Of a DNA stretch of 64,000 nucleotides, positions 17,217 to 24,303 are shown piece after piece. The stretch is from assembly GCF_028898845.1 (NCBI RefSeq), contig NZ_CP118574.1, positions 5,181,001-5,245,000 of the forward strand, given 5' to 3'. Every line of letters begins with the position of its first letter. Within the stretch, counting starts at the first letter, position 1. Origin of the DNA: Streptomyces sp. WZ-12 (GTDB taxonomy: Bacteria > Actinomycetota > Actinomycetes > Streptomycetales > Streptomycetaceae). The translations under genes were made by a program, and so were the position numbers. The notes beneath the pieces are model-generated. The model worked only from the letters and a program-made list of their open reading frames with translations, ran no database searches and had not been told where the DNA came from.

Positions 17217-18035
17217 TTACCTCAAGAATTCGTCCCGGATTTCTTGCGCCAGACCCTTCATGGCATCGCCGTACAGCGCGATTTGGGAGAACCGAGCAAA
17301 CGTCTCGCTATAGGTCTCCACGTCTTTGGGGTCGCGAGTGGTGTACTCGGCATGGAATGTCTCGGTGATCACTAGTCGATCGTCGTGAAGGCTGAAGCAG
17401 TTCATCGGGAAGTCCGGCAGGCGGCCGTTCTGGGGCACGATTCCGATGCGGACGTTGGGGAGCCGGGCAAAGGAAACCAGCCGATCGAGCTGGAGGGCCA
17501 TCACGGCGCGTTCACAGATCAGCCAGCGAAGGACGTGCTCGCAGATCAGGAAGTGGAAGCTCCGTTCAGCCTCGTAGAGCGTCGCCTGGCGTTCAAGCCG
17601 TGCCGCCACCGTTCGAGCCCGGGTCGGCTCGGGTAGTTCCGGGGGCAGGCCGAACACCGCGGATGCGTATTCGGGGGTCTGGAGCAACCCGGGAATCAAC
17701 TGCCCCTGAAAGAGCCTGAGATGCATGGTTGTGGCCTCAATGGCCTTGATCGTGTGTTGGTGCTTCCACGGCCCCATGCGGCGCAGCAGGCGCCACGCAG
17801 TCGCTTCGGTGACTTCCGCCCGGGCCGTGGCCAGGAATTCGCCCTTCACGGTTTCGGAGACGCCGATGGCGCTCAGGATCAGGTCCACGTCCTGGAGCGT
17901 GGGTAGCGTCCGCCCGTTCTCGACCTTGGACAGCTTTCCCGCTGACATGGAAGCCCTGCGGGCCACGGTGCTTCCGGTCAGTCCGGAGGCGATTCGCAGC
18001 GTCCGCAGGGCTCTGCCGATGGACTCCGTGCTCAG
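17217..18035 (-). CDS. Helix-turn-helix regulator, DUF5753 (Scr1) family, probable CTG start
   Basis: The conserved XRE N-terminus (IGRALRTLRIASGLTGSTVARRASMSAGKLSKVENG) is only complete if translation begins upstream of the GTG at 17966. The only in-frame candidate is a CTG at 18035 that overlaps the stop of the DUF6879 gene as CTGA, with GGGAG eight bases upstream. From there the product has 272 residues: HTH at about 5-60, then the DUF5753 domain (LIPGLLQTPEYASAVF to the C-terminus). Such regulators usually pair with small partner proteins in Streptomyces and are thought to bind and control them. It is the third gene of the 18746-17217 operon. Confidence 0.75.
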   Translation of the reverse strand: MSTESIGRALRTLRIASGLTGSTVARRASMSAGKLSKVENGRTLPTLQDVDLILSAIGVSETVKGEFLATARAEVTEATAWRLLRRMGPWKHQHTIKAIEATTMHLRLFQGQLIPGLLQTPEYASAVFGLPPELPEPTRARTVAARLERQATLYEAERSFHFLICEHVLRWLICERAVMALQLDRLVSFARLPNVRIGIVPQNGRLPDFPMNCFSLHDDRLVITETFHAEYTTRDPKDVETYSETFARFSQIALYGDAMKGLAQEIRDEFLR

Positions 18036-18541
18036 TGCTGCCGCTCCCAGTACTCCGCGAACGGCACGGCATGGCGCAATGCCACGTCCCGATAGCTCCG
18101 GTATGTGCTGAGCTTGTTCGGAGGCAGCAACTCGGCGCCGATGAACGCGCCCTTCTCGGTGTAGTGCATGCGGTACACCTGCCGGTCGTCGAACAGCCAG
18201 AAGTCATGGTCAGGCAGACCCGTCACGGCCTGCTCGGCGAGGTCGATGATCCCGATGGACTCCCCGGCCTGGATGTTGCCGGGGTACGCGGCCAGCTCGT
18301 ACCGCAGGTAGTCGGTCAACGGCGAGGTGAGGACGTGGACCCGGGACACCCGCTTGCCCTTGTCGGTCATCGACCGCACCCAAGGGTTGTCGGCCCAATC
18401 CGGGCCCATGTCCTGTCCGGCGAGGAACCGAGTGATCTCTTCGCGCTCCTCCTCCACGTCGTACTCGGACAGCGTTTCCAGCCGGAACCCCGTCCGCTCG
18501 AAGGCATCGAAGAGCCGACCGAACTGTTCACCGCTGAGCAC
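18032..18541 (-). CDS. DUF6879 family protein
   Basis: I start at the GTG at 18541 (GGAGG upstream), giving 169 residues beginning MLSGEQFGRLFDAF. The longer frame from 18604 overlaps the preceding gene by 77 bases and adds non-conserved residues. The family appears as a partner of DUF5753 HTH regulators, but its activity is not known. Visible: FRLETLSEYDVEEEREEITRFL at the N-terminus and a C-terminal YWERQH. It overlaps the preceding gene by 14 bases and the following HTH gene by 4, so the three are one translationally coupled unit. Confidence 0.72.
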   Translation of the reverse strand: MLSGEQFGRLFDAFERTGFRLETLSEYDVEEEREEITRFLAGQDMGPDWADNPWVRSMTDKGKRVSRVHVLTSPLTDYLRYELAAYPGNIQAGESIGIIDLAEQAVTGLPDHDFWLFDDRQVYRMHYTEKGAFIGAELLPPNKLSTYRSYRDVALRHAVPFAEYWERQH

Positions 18542-18746
18542 GGAAGTATCCCTCCAGGACCGCAGCGGGAATCCGTACGGCGGTTTCCCCTTCGGGTAGG
18601 TCAAGTTGGGCCAGTTCTTCCGGATCGCTGATTGCGTAGCCCTGAACCACGTAGTCGTTGGTGGTGGTCTTGGCCCACAAGGTCGGGCAGGTGCCGTTCT
18701 TGCAGTCTGGTGAACCGGACAGCTTCCGCAGCGGCTCGGTGGCCAT
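18528..18746 (-). CDS. Small conserved hypothetical protein, first gene of the DUF6879/HTH operon
   Basis: 72 residues from the ATG at 18746 (GAGGGGA upstream). It has a CxxxxC pair (DCKNGTCP) followed by LWAKTTTNDYVVQGYAI and a Leu/Pro-rich end; the overall look is a small beta-rich protein. It is of a type often found ahead of DUF6879 and HTH genes in Streptomyces. No function is known. A CCTTTCC-acaacg-GGAAAGG hairpin at 18825-18844 lies in the upstream region and could be an operator. Confidence 0.6.
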   Translation of the reverse strand: MATEPLRKLSGSPDCKNGTCPTLWAKTTTNDYVVQGYAISDPEELAQLDLPEGETAVRIPAAVLEGYFRAQR

Positions 18747-18869
18747 GCATTCCCCTCAGAGTCGCCGGTGGACCTCCGTCACGGTTGATGTTCCGACGCC
18801 GGTATGGGCTGGTCAAGGAGTGTCCCTTTCCACAACGGGAAAGGTCGCGTGCGGGTAACTGCGGGGACA

Positions 18870-19355
18870 TCACGTACGTTTCACGTTCACTGGCCGGGCT
18901 TTGAGCAGGACCTGTTCCTCCCGTGCCCCGGCGAGGAGCGCCTCGTGCATGCGCCGGGCCGCGCCGAGCCTGCGTCACGGTGCCCGCACGGCGAGCTCCA
19001 ACAGCCCGAACGACCGGTTGCCGTCCTCGCGTTGGAGGTCGTCGGACACAGGGGTGGCGAGGTGGGCCCACCAGCCGGTGGTGGGACCGAGGGGGTAGCC
19101 GTACGCGATGCCGACGGGCTCGCCGTCGGCGGTGCGGGCGAGGGCGGCGCGGAACGTGGCCTTGCGCACCTGGGAGCGGAAGCGGCGGAAGGTCGCCTCG
19201 ACGGAGTCGGGGGTCTCGTTGTAGGGCGGCTCGGCGAATGCTTCGGCGTAGACGAGCTGGAACGCGGGCTCGGCGTGTGCGGCGCTCGGGCCGTCCAACG
19301 TCAGTACCGTAAAGGCTACTTGAGAGGGCCCGGGGCCCTTGCTCTCGTCGTTCAC
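18870..19355 (-). pseudogene. GNAT acetyltransferase interrupted by an in-frame stop
   Basis: GTG at 19355 overlaps the stop of the XRE-TPR gene (GTGA). The reading frame gives a GNAT N-terminal half (FQLVYAEAFAEPPYN, then GEPVGIAYGYPLG, then FGLLELAVRAP) and hits TGA at 18975-18977. Continuing in the same frame, the next codons encode RRLGAARRMHEALLAG, the expected acetyl-CoA loop and helix, before a second stop at 18870. The stop therefore sits where a Trp or similar residue precedes the pyrophosphate-binding loop, and the usual C-terminal strands are missing. Without readthrough the 126-residue product cannot bind acetyl-CoA. Probably a decaying gene. Confidence 0.7.
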
Positions 19356-20578
19356 ACCACTCCCAGTCGAATGCCCAGCTCGACCAGCCGCCCGCGCTTC
19401 TGAGCGCGAAGCATCGTGCCCACGGTCTCGCGGACCCCGGCATGCATCCGGGTCGCCTGCGGGGCGAGGCGTTCGGCGTGGAGGAAAGCGTCCAGTGCCT
19501 GCTCGCGCTGCCCGTTGTAGAAGTGCGCGCGCCCTATGTCGATGTAGTGGTGCGAGCGTCGCTCGCGACTGTAGGTCTCCGGCAGCTTGACTTTCCTCGC
19601 CCGATCGACGGCCAGGCGCCCCTGCCCCAGCTCGACAGGGAGGCTCACGCCCCAGATCGCCACGTTCGTGGGGCCGAACTGGAGATGCCAATCGTCGCGG
19701 TCCCTACCGAGTTCGCCCGCTACCGCTTCCGCGCGGTGCCAATGGTGGTCGGCGGCGTTCTTTTCGGCCGCACGTGCGTGGTTCAGCGCGGCCTTCAGCT
19801 CGAACGCGCCACGGAGCGAGACTGCCTCGGGCGGCGGTGAAGACATGCGGGTGAGCGTCGTCAAGGCGTCATCGATGACGGCCCCCGCCTCGTCGTGCTC
19901 ACCGATGTTCAGGAACTCGCCGGCGTCGTACCACTGGGAGGCCAGCACGCGCAGCGGATCGCCGGTGGCCTCGGCGGACCACAGGACGCGCTCCGTCGCG
20001 AGGGTGGCGTCCGAGACGTGACCCAGCTTGTAGAGGTACTGCATCGCGCACTCGTAGGCGGTGGTCAGCATCGAGAACACCATGCGGCGCGGGCTGCCTG
20101 TGGAGACCTCGGCCGCGACCTGGAGATCGCGCAGCAGGGCGGGCAGGATCTCGCCGGCGCTCGCCAACTTGGCTGCTTGCCGGTCGGCGTTGGCCGCCCG
20201 GACCCGCGCTCGTAGCTCGACAAGGTCCACGTTCGCGACCTCTTCCTCGGACGGGCGCGTAGGCCGCCCATGCCGGAGGACAGCGCGACGGACAGCGGCC
20301 ACCCCGGCGACCGCTGCCTGCCCGGCGAGGTCGGACTGCGGCGGGGTGACGGGGCCTCCGGTGATCTCGGTGGGATGGCAGTCCAGGACGCGGCACAGGG
20401 AGAGGATCACCGCGGGTCGGTCCAGCGCTCTGCGTCCCTGCTCGAATGCCTTCACCGCCGAGAGGCTGTAACCGGACTCGGTGGCAAGACGCTGTTGAGT
20501 CCATCGGCGGCGCATGCGGATGCGCGCGAGCCGCTGGCCGTTGCCGTCGGCCTCTTGCATGTCAGGGAAGTGGGCCAT
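19352..20578 (-). CDS. XRE-family regulator with C-terminal TPR-like repeats
   Basis: 408 residues. HTH at about 15-70 (RLARIRMRRRWTQQRLATESGYSLSAVKAFEQG), then helical TPR-like repeats to the end (ERVLWSAEATGDPLRVLASQWYD, HHYIDIGRAHFYNGQREQALDAFLHAE). Similar single-HTH/TPR proteins in Streptomyces are transcription factors whose TPR part senses a peptide or protein partner. It is followed, with a 4-base overlap, by the broken GNAT gene. It is divergent from two small coupled genes, with a perfect inverted repeat at 20588-20612 immediately upstream of its start, so self-regulation is likely. Confidence 0.78.
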   Translation of the reverse strand: MAHFPDMQEADGNGQRLARIRMRRRWTQQRLATESGYSLSAVKAFEQGRRALDRPAVILSLCRVLDCHPTEITGGPVTPPQSDLAGQAAVAGVAAVRRAVLRHGRPTRPSEEEVANVDLVELRARVRAANADRQAAKLASAGEILPALLRDLQVAAEVSTGSPRRMVFSMLTTAYECAMQYLYKLGHVSDATLATERVLWSAEATGDPLRVLASQWYDAGEFLNIGEHDEAGAVIDDALTTLTRMSSPPPEAVSLRGAFELKAALNHARAAEKNAADHHWHRAEAVAGELGRDRDDWHLQFGPTNVAIWGVSLPVELGQGRLAVDRARKVKLPETYSRERRSHHYIDIGRAHFYNGQREQALDAFLHAERLAPQATRMHAGVRETVGTMLRAQKRGRLVELGIRLGVV

Positions 20579-20587
20579 GGCGGGCTC

Positions 20588-20612
20588 CGTTCTGACGTCG
20601 TCACTCAGAACG
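20588..20612. promoter_or_regulatory. Perfect 8-bp inverted repeat upstream of the XRE-TPR gene
   Basis: CGTTCTGA (20588-20595) and TCAGAACG (20605-20612) separated by 9 bases, ten bases from the start codon at 20578. Candidate operator of the adjacent XRE protein. Confidence 0.55.
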
Positions 20613-20864
20613 GTACGCCTAGGCAGCCCAGCATGCAGCGATCAGCCTTTCGCCGCCCAATCGGTTGATTGAGGGGCGGCCCAGGCGGCGCGAACTAACC
20701 GGCAGGCAAGGATGGTTATGGCACGCGCCGAGGGCTACGAACTGTGTCCCTTGGCGGTTGTCACGAGCCATACGGTCGGTCAGTACAAGGCGGCCACCCA
20801 AGACCCCCGCGGCCGACGCAACCGGCCCGGGGGCGTGGCCATCAACCACCAGGAGGTTGACGAC

Positions 20865-20957
20865 ATGCGCCAACATAGCGCTTGGCTCTTCGAGCCGCTG
20901 CTGCGGTTGTCACTGCCCGCGTCCGGGCGGCGCCGACGGGAGGCGGTCGCACGATGA
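20865..20957 (+). CDS. 30-residue small protein coupled to the next gene
   Basis: ATG at 20865 with AGGAGG eight bases upstream. The peptide starts MRQHSAWLFEPLLRLSLPAS and ends in a basic run (GRRRREAVAR). Its stop overlaps the next start (ATGA), so it is translationally coupled. I recall the same short MRQH...EPLLRL pattern ahead of the same downstream family in other Streptomyces, but could not check. The short amphipathic/hydrophobic centre could attach to a membrane. It is divergent from the XRE-TPR regulator. A longer frame starting at 20712 lacks a ribosome site. Confidence 0.6.
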   Translation: MRQHSAWLFEPLLRLSLPASGRRRREAVAR

Positions 20958-21253
20958 GCGAGTCGCCGGAGCCCCGGTTGCTTCCGTGGGGGACGCCCGA
21001 GGGGAAGACCTGTTTCCTTCTGGGGGACGGGACGGGCTATGTCTCCCGGGTCGCGAACCGCATTGAGGCCGTTCAGCTCGACATGGCTGACAAGCTGGCC
21101 GCCCACGCGGACGGGATGCTCGGCGAGCCGAAGCTCTCGGAGCGTGAACTCCGCTCTCTGGCAGGCCATTTGACGCGCGCGCTGCGAGATGTCCGCCGGG
21201 TGGCGGTCAGTCGCGGTGCCCGGCTGGGCGAGCCGGGTGACGTCCCCGGCTAG
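20954..21253 (+). CDS. Small conserved hypothetical protein
   Basis: 99 residues from the ATG at 20954, overlapping the preceding 30-residue gene by four bases. N-terminal half: RLLPWGTPEGKTCFLLGDGTGYVSRVAN. C-terminal half: a helical segment (LSERELRSLAGHLTRALRDVRRVA). No catalytic motif. I recognise the pattern as one of the small proteins frequent next to XRE regulators in Streptomyces but know of no function. The likely terminator is the hairpin at 21361-21400. Confidence 0.65.
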   Translation: MSESPEPRLLPWGTPEGKTCFLLGDGTGYVSRVANRIEAVQLDMADKLAAHADGMLGEPKLSERELRSLAGHLTRALRDVRRVAVSRGARLGEPGDVPG

Positions 21254-21360
21254 GAACTCCCCCGACGGGGCCCAGCAGGGGCCCGGTCCGTCCTGCGGGG
21301 AGCGTCCCGGGCGCCTCCCCTGAAGGAAGCCGCACCGCGGAGGCGCGGTGTGGGAGCAAC

Positions 21361-21400
21361 GGGGCCTGTCTTCCTCGAAGTGTCGGGGAAGGCAGGCCCC
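21361..21400 (+). terminator. Strong terminator hairpin
   Basis: GGGGCCTGTCTTCC (21361-21374) pairs with GGAAGGCAGGCCCC (21387-21400) with one G-T pair, followed by TTCAT. The rest of 21254-21556 holds no gene I can support. Confidence 0.65.
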
Positions 21401-21556
21401 TTCATCGGCCCCTGTGTTGCTCGACGCGAGGTGGTCACCGCGGTCGAGGCGGCGTACGGATGGTGGGTTGGGCAAGGGCGGCCCGGCGTCGGGCGCTTCG
21501 GGCTGACCGTGGACCGAGAAGGGCAATGCCCGTGGTGGGTGCTCCGGACCTCTTGC

Positions 21557-21571
21557 CTGACGGGGTGTCAG
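21557..21571. promoter_or_regulatory. Predicted TetR-type operator
   Basis: CTGACGGGGTGTCAG, 61 bases upstream of the LLM oxidoreductase start at 21633. Confidence 0.72.
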
Positions 21572-21632
21572 CTATCACCATGACCGGACTCGGTCGCGGG
21601 ACGGCGACTCGTCAGCGGGAGGGGTTCGGGTC

Positions 21633-22583
21633 ATGGTGCAAGTGCTGCCGCCAGACAGGCTGTCGTACGGGATGCAACTGCCGGTGCAGGCGCAGAGCGT
21701 GGTGTTCGCGGAGGGGTGGGAGGCGGGGGCCGGGCCGGAGGACCTGGTGGCGGTGGCGCGGGCGGCGGATCGGGCCGGGTTCGCGTACGTGGCGTGCTGT
21801 GAGCACGTGGCGATCCCGCGGCGGCTGGCCGGGACGATGGGGACGGTCTGGTACGACCCGGTGGCGACGCTGTCGTATCTGGCGGCGGTGACGGAGCGGG
21901 TGCGGTTGCTCAGCCATGTGGCGGTGGTCGGGCTGAGGCATCCGCTGATCAGCGCGAAGCAGTACGCGACGGTGGACCGGTTGTCCGGGGGGCGGTTGAT
22001 CCTCGGGGTGGGGGCCGGGCACGTGGCGGAGGAGTTCGCGGCGGTCGGGGTGGACTTCGCGCGGCGGGGGGCGCTGCTGGACGAGGCGGTCGACGCGTTG
22101 AAGGTGGCGCTGGGGGAGGAGGAGTTCCCGGAGTTCGCGGGGGACCGGTTCGCGTTCGGGGGGTTGGGCCAGGCGCCGCGGCCGGTGCAGCGGCCGCGGC
22201 CGCCGGTGTGGGTGGGGGGCTCGTCCCCGGCGGCGGTGCGGCGGGCCGCGGTGCGGGGGGACGGCTGGCTGCCGCAGGGGGACCGTCGGGAGCAACTTCC
22301 CCGGCAGATCGCGACGTTGCGGCGGTTGCGGGAGGCGGCGGGGGTGGTCGAGCCGGTCGAGGTCGGGGCGATCGCGGAGCCGGTGTACGTGGGGAAGCCC
22401 GGGTGGGACGTGGGGCGGCGGACGCTGGTCGGGCCGCCGGAGCGGATCGCCCAGTCGCTGCGGGAGTACGGGGCGATGGGGGTGCGGCAGGTCCAGGTGC
22501 GGTTCCGGAGTCGGGGACGGGCCGAACTGGTCGAGCAGGTCGGGGTCTTCGGGGCCGAGGTGGGGCCGCTGCTGAACGGTTGA
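21633..22583 (+). CDS. LLM-class (luciferase-like) F420-dependent oxidoreductase
   Basis: 316 residues from the ATG at 21633 (GGGAGGGG upstream). Luciferase-like TIM barrel: YVACCEHVAIP near the N-terminus, then LSHVAVVGLRHPLISAKQYATVDRLSGGRLILGVGAGHVAEEF, and PPVWVGGSSPAAVRRA towards the C-terminus. This layout is common to F420-dependent dehydrogenases and reductases of actinobacteria. Cofactor F420 rather than FMN is inferred from the family and from fbiC in the window. It is followed after 56 bases by a collapsed SDR gene, probably in the same transcript. Confidence 0.8.
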   Translation: MVQVLPPDRLSYGMQLPVQAQSVVFAEGWEAGAGPEDLVAVARAADRAGFAYVACCEHVAIPRRLAGTMGTVWYDPVATLSYLAAVTERVRLLSHVAVVGLRHPLISAKQYATVDRLSGGRLILGVGAGHVAEEFAAVGVDFARRGALLDEAVDALKVALGEEEFPEFAGDRFAFGGLGQAPRPVQRPRPPVWVGGSSPAAVRRAAVRGDGWLPQGDRREQLPRQIATLRRLREAAGVVEPVEVGAIAEPVYVGKPGWDVGRRTLVGPPERIAQSLREYGAMGVRQVQVRFRSRGRAELVEQVGVFGAEVGPLLNG

Positions 22584-22639
22584 GGCGGCGGTGGGGGCGC
22601 GGGGGCCGCTGTCCGTACGTACACCACAGGAGGTCCGGG

Positions 22640-22867
22640 ATGGGGAAGTTGGACGGCAGGGTGATCGTTATCACCGGGGCGGCGCGGGGGCAGGGGGAGC
22701 AGGAGGCACGGCTGTTCGTGGCGGAGGGCGCGCGGGTGGTGCTGGGTGACGTGCTGGAGGAGGTGGCCCGGCTGGCGCTCTTCCTGTCCTCGGAGGACTC
22801 GTCGTACATCACGGGGCAGCCGTTCGTGATCGACGGGGGGTGGATGGCCGGGGTGAGCCCGTTCTGA
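22640..22867 (+). pseudogene. SDR oxidoreductase with the core deleted
   Basis: 75 codons from the ATG at 22640 (AGGAGG upstream). The first 38 or so residues are the SDR nucleotide-binding start (VIVITGAARGQG, then ARVVLGDVL). The remainder is the SDR C-terminus (EEVARLALFLSSEDSSYITGQPFVIDGGW). About 170 residues between them, including the catalytic Ser and YxxxK, are missing, yet the frame is kept. I infer an internal in-frame deletion of a normal gene of about 250 codons. The product could still dimerise or be inert. It sits between two LLM genes in the regulon. Confidence 0.75.
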
Positions 22868-22887
22868 CGCCGCCCCGGCGCGCCGTG

Positions 22888-22902
22888 CTGATGGTGCGTC
22901 AG
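22888..22902. promoter_or_regulatory. Imperfect copy of the TetR-type operator
   Basis: CTGATGGTGCGTCAG, one mismatch in the left arm, 66 bases before a perfect copy; together they may bind cooperatively. Confidence 0.45.
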
Positions 22903-22967
22903 GTTTGCCCGTTGGGGGTATTGACGGGTCCCGGTGCCGCTGGAACAGTCGGTCCCGTCGCGTGAAT

Positions 22968-22982
22968 CTGACGGTACGTCAG
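22968..22982. promoter_or_regulatory. Predicted TetR-type operator of the LLM-amidohydrolase-ALDH operon
   Basis: CTGACGGTACGTCAG, a perfect 6-bp-arm palindrome about 120 bases upstream of the TTG start at 23106. Confidence 0.75.
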
Positions 22983-23105
22983 AAATGGCGGCGGGAACGA
23001 GTGCCGCCAGCGTCGGAGTTAATCAGCGCCGGAGTCGATCAGCGCCGGAAATGCCAACGTCGGAAACGGGCTGCCGCGGCAGCGGGTAAGGGACGGTGAA
23101 CCCCC

Positions 23106-24242
23106 TTGGAATTCGGGCTCTTTGTGCAGGGCTATGTGCCCGCCGCGCGGGCGCAGGCCGATCCGGAGGCCGAGCACCACGCACTGATGGAGGAGACCGA
23201 GTACGTCATCCAGGCGGACAGGTCCGGCTTCAAGTACGCCTGGGCGTCCGAGCACCACTTCCTGGAGGAGTACTCCCACCTCTCCGCCAACGACGTCTAC
23301 CTCGGCTACCTCGCCCACGCGACCGAGCGGATCCACCTGGGCTCGGGCATCTTCAACCCGCTCGCCCCCGTCAACCACCCGGTGAAGGTCGCCGAGAAGG
23401 TCGCCATGCTCGACCATCTCTCCTCCGGCCGCTTCGAGTTCGGCTCCGGGCGGGGCGCCGGCAGCCACGAGATCCTGGGGTTCCTGCCGGGCATCACCGA
23501 CATGAACCACACCAAGGAGATCTGGGAGGAGACCATCGCGGAGTTCCCCCGGATGTGGCTCCAGGACGAGTACCAGGGGTTCACCGGCAAGCACTGGCAG
23601 CTCCCGCCGCGCAAGGTGCTGCCCAAGCCGTACGGGGGCTCCCACCCGGCGATGTGGTACGCCGCCGGGTCGCCGTCCTCGTACGCGATGGCCGGGAAGA
23701 AGGGGCTGGGCGTCCTCGGCTTCAGCGTGCAGAAGGTCGCCGACATGGAGTGGGTCGTCGACTCCTACAAGAACGCGGTCAAGGACGCCGAGCCGGTCGG
23801 GGACTTCGTCAACGACAACGTCATGGTGACGTCCACCGCCATCTGCGCGCCGACCCATCAGGAGGCGGTCCGGATCGCGGTCGGCGGCGGGCTCAACTAC
23901 CTCCAGTCGCTGCTCTTCCGCTACCACGACACCTTCCCGCGGCCGGACGGTATACCGCAGTGGCCCGAGCTGCTCCCCGAGTACACCGAGGAGCTCGTCG
24001 AGCTCCTGATCGCCGAGGAGTTGATGATCTGCGGAGACCCCGACGAGGTGCTGCGGCAGTGCAAGCGCTGGGAGCAGGCCGGCGCCGACCAGCTCTCCTT
24101 CGGGCTGCCGATCGGGATCTCCTACGAGGACACCATGAACACCATCAAGCTGATCGGCGAGCACGTCATCCCGAAGATCGACACCGATCCGGTGCACCGG
24201 ACGACCCGCTTCCGGCGGGCGGCGGTGGCGGCGGCCGGCTGA
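23106..24242 (+). CDS. LLM-class flavin/F420-dependent oxidoreductase (bacterial luciferase-like)
   Basis: TTG start at 23106 gives MEFGLFVQGYVP; no strong ribosome site, but the N-terminal strand EFGLF is needed for the fold. 378 residues, larger than the enzyme at 21633. It shows the AWASEHHFLEEYSHLSAN segment typical of the alkanal-monooxygenase-like branch, LGSGIFNPLAPVNHPVKVAEKVAMLDHLSSGRFEFGSGRGAGSHE and a long C-terminal helical part. This group includes FMN-dependent monooxygenases, so oxygenation of a cyclic substrate is as likely as an F420 reaction. It is the first gene of a three-gene operon with the deacylase-like amidohydrolase and the aldehyde dehydrogenase. Confidence 0.82.
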   Translation: MEFGLFVQGYVPAARAQADPEAEHHALMEETEYVIQADRSGFKYAWASEHHFLEEYSHLSANDVYLGYLAHATERIHLGSGIFNPLAPVNHPVKVAEKVAMLDHLSSGRFEFGSGRGAGSHEILGFLPGITDMNHTKEIWEETIAEFPRMWLQDEYQGFTGKHWQLPPRKVLPKPYGGSHPAMWYAAGSPSSYAMAGKKGLGVLGFSVQKVADMEWVVDSYKNAVKDAEPVGDFVNDNVMVTSTAICAPTHQEAVRIAVGGGLNYLQSLLFRYHDTFPRPDGIPQWPELLPEYTEELVELLIAEELMICGDPDEVLRQCKRWEQAGADQLSFGLPIGISYEDTMNTIKLIGEHVIPKIDTDPVHRTTRFRRAAVAAAG

Positions 24243-24303
24243 ACCCGCCCCGCGCGCCACCCGCCCGTCCCACCCGCCCCGCACCCCAGAAGGGACGCAC
24301 GCC

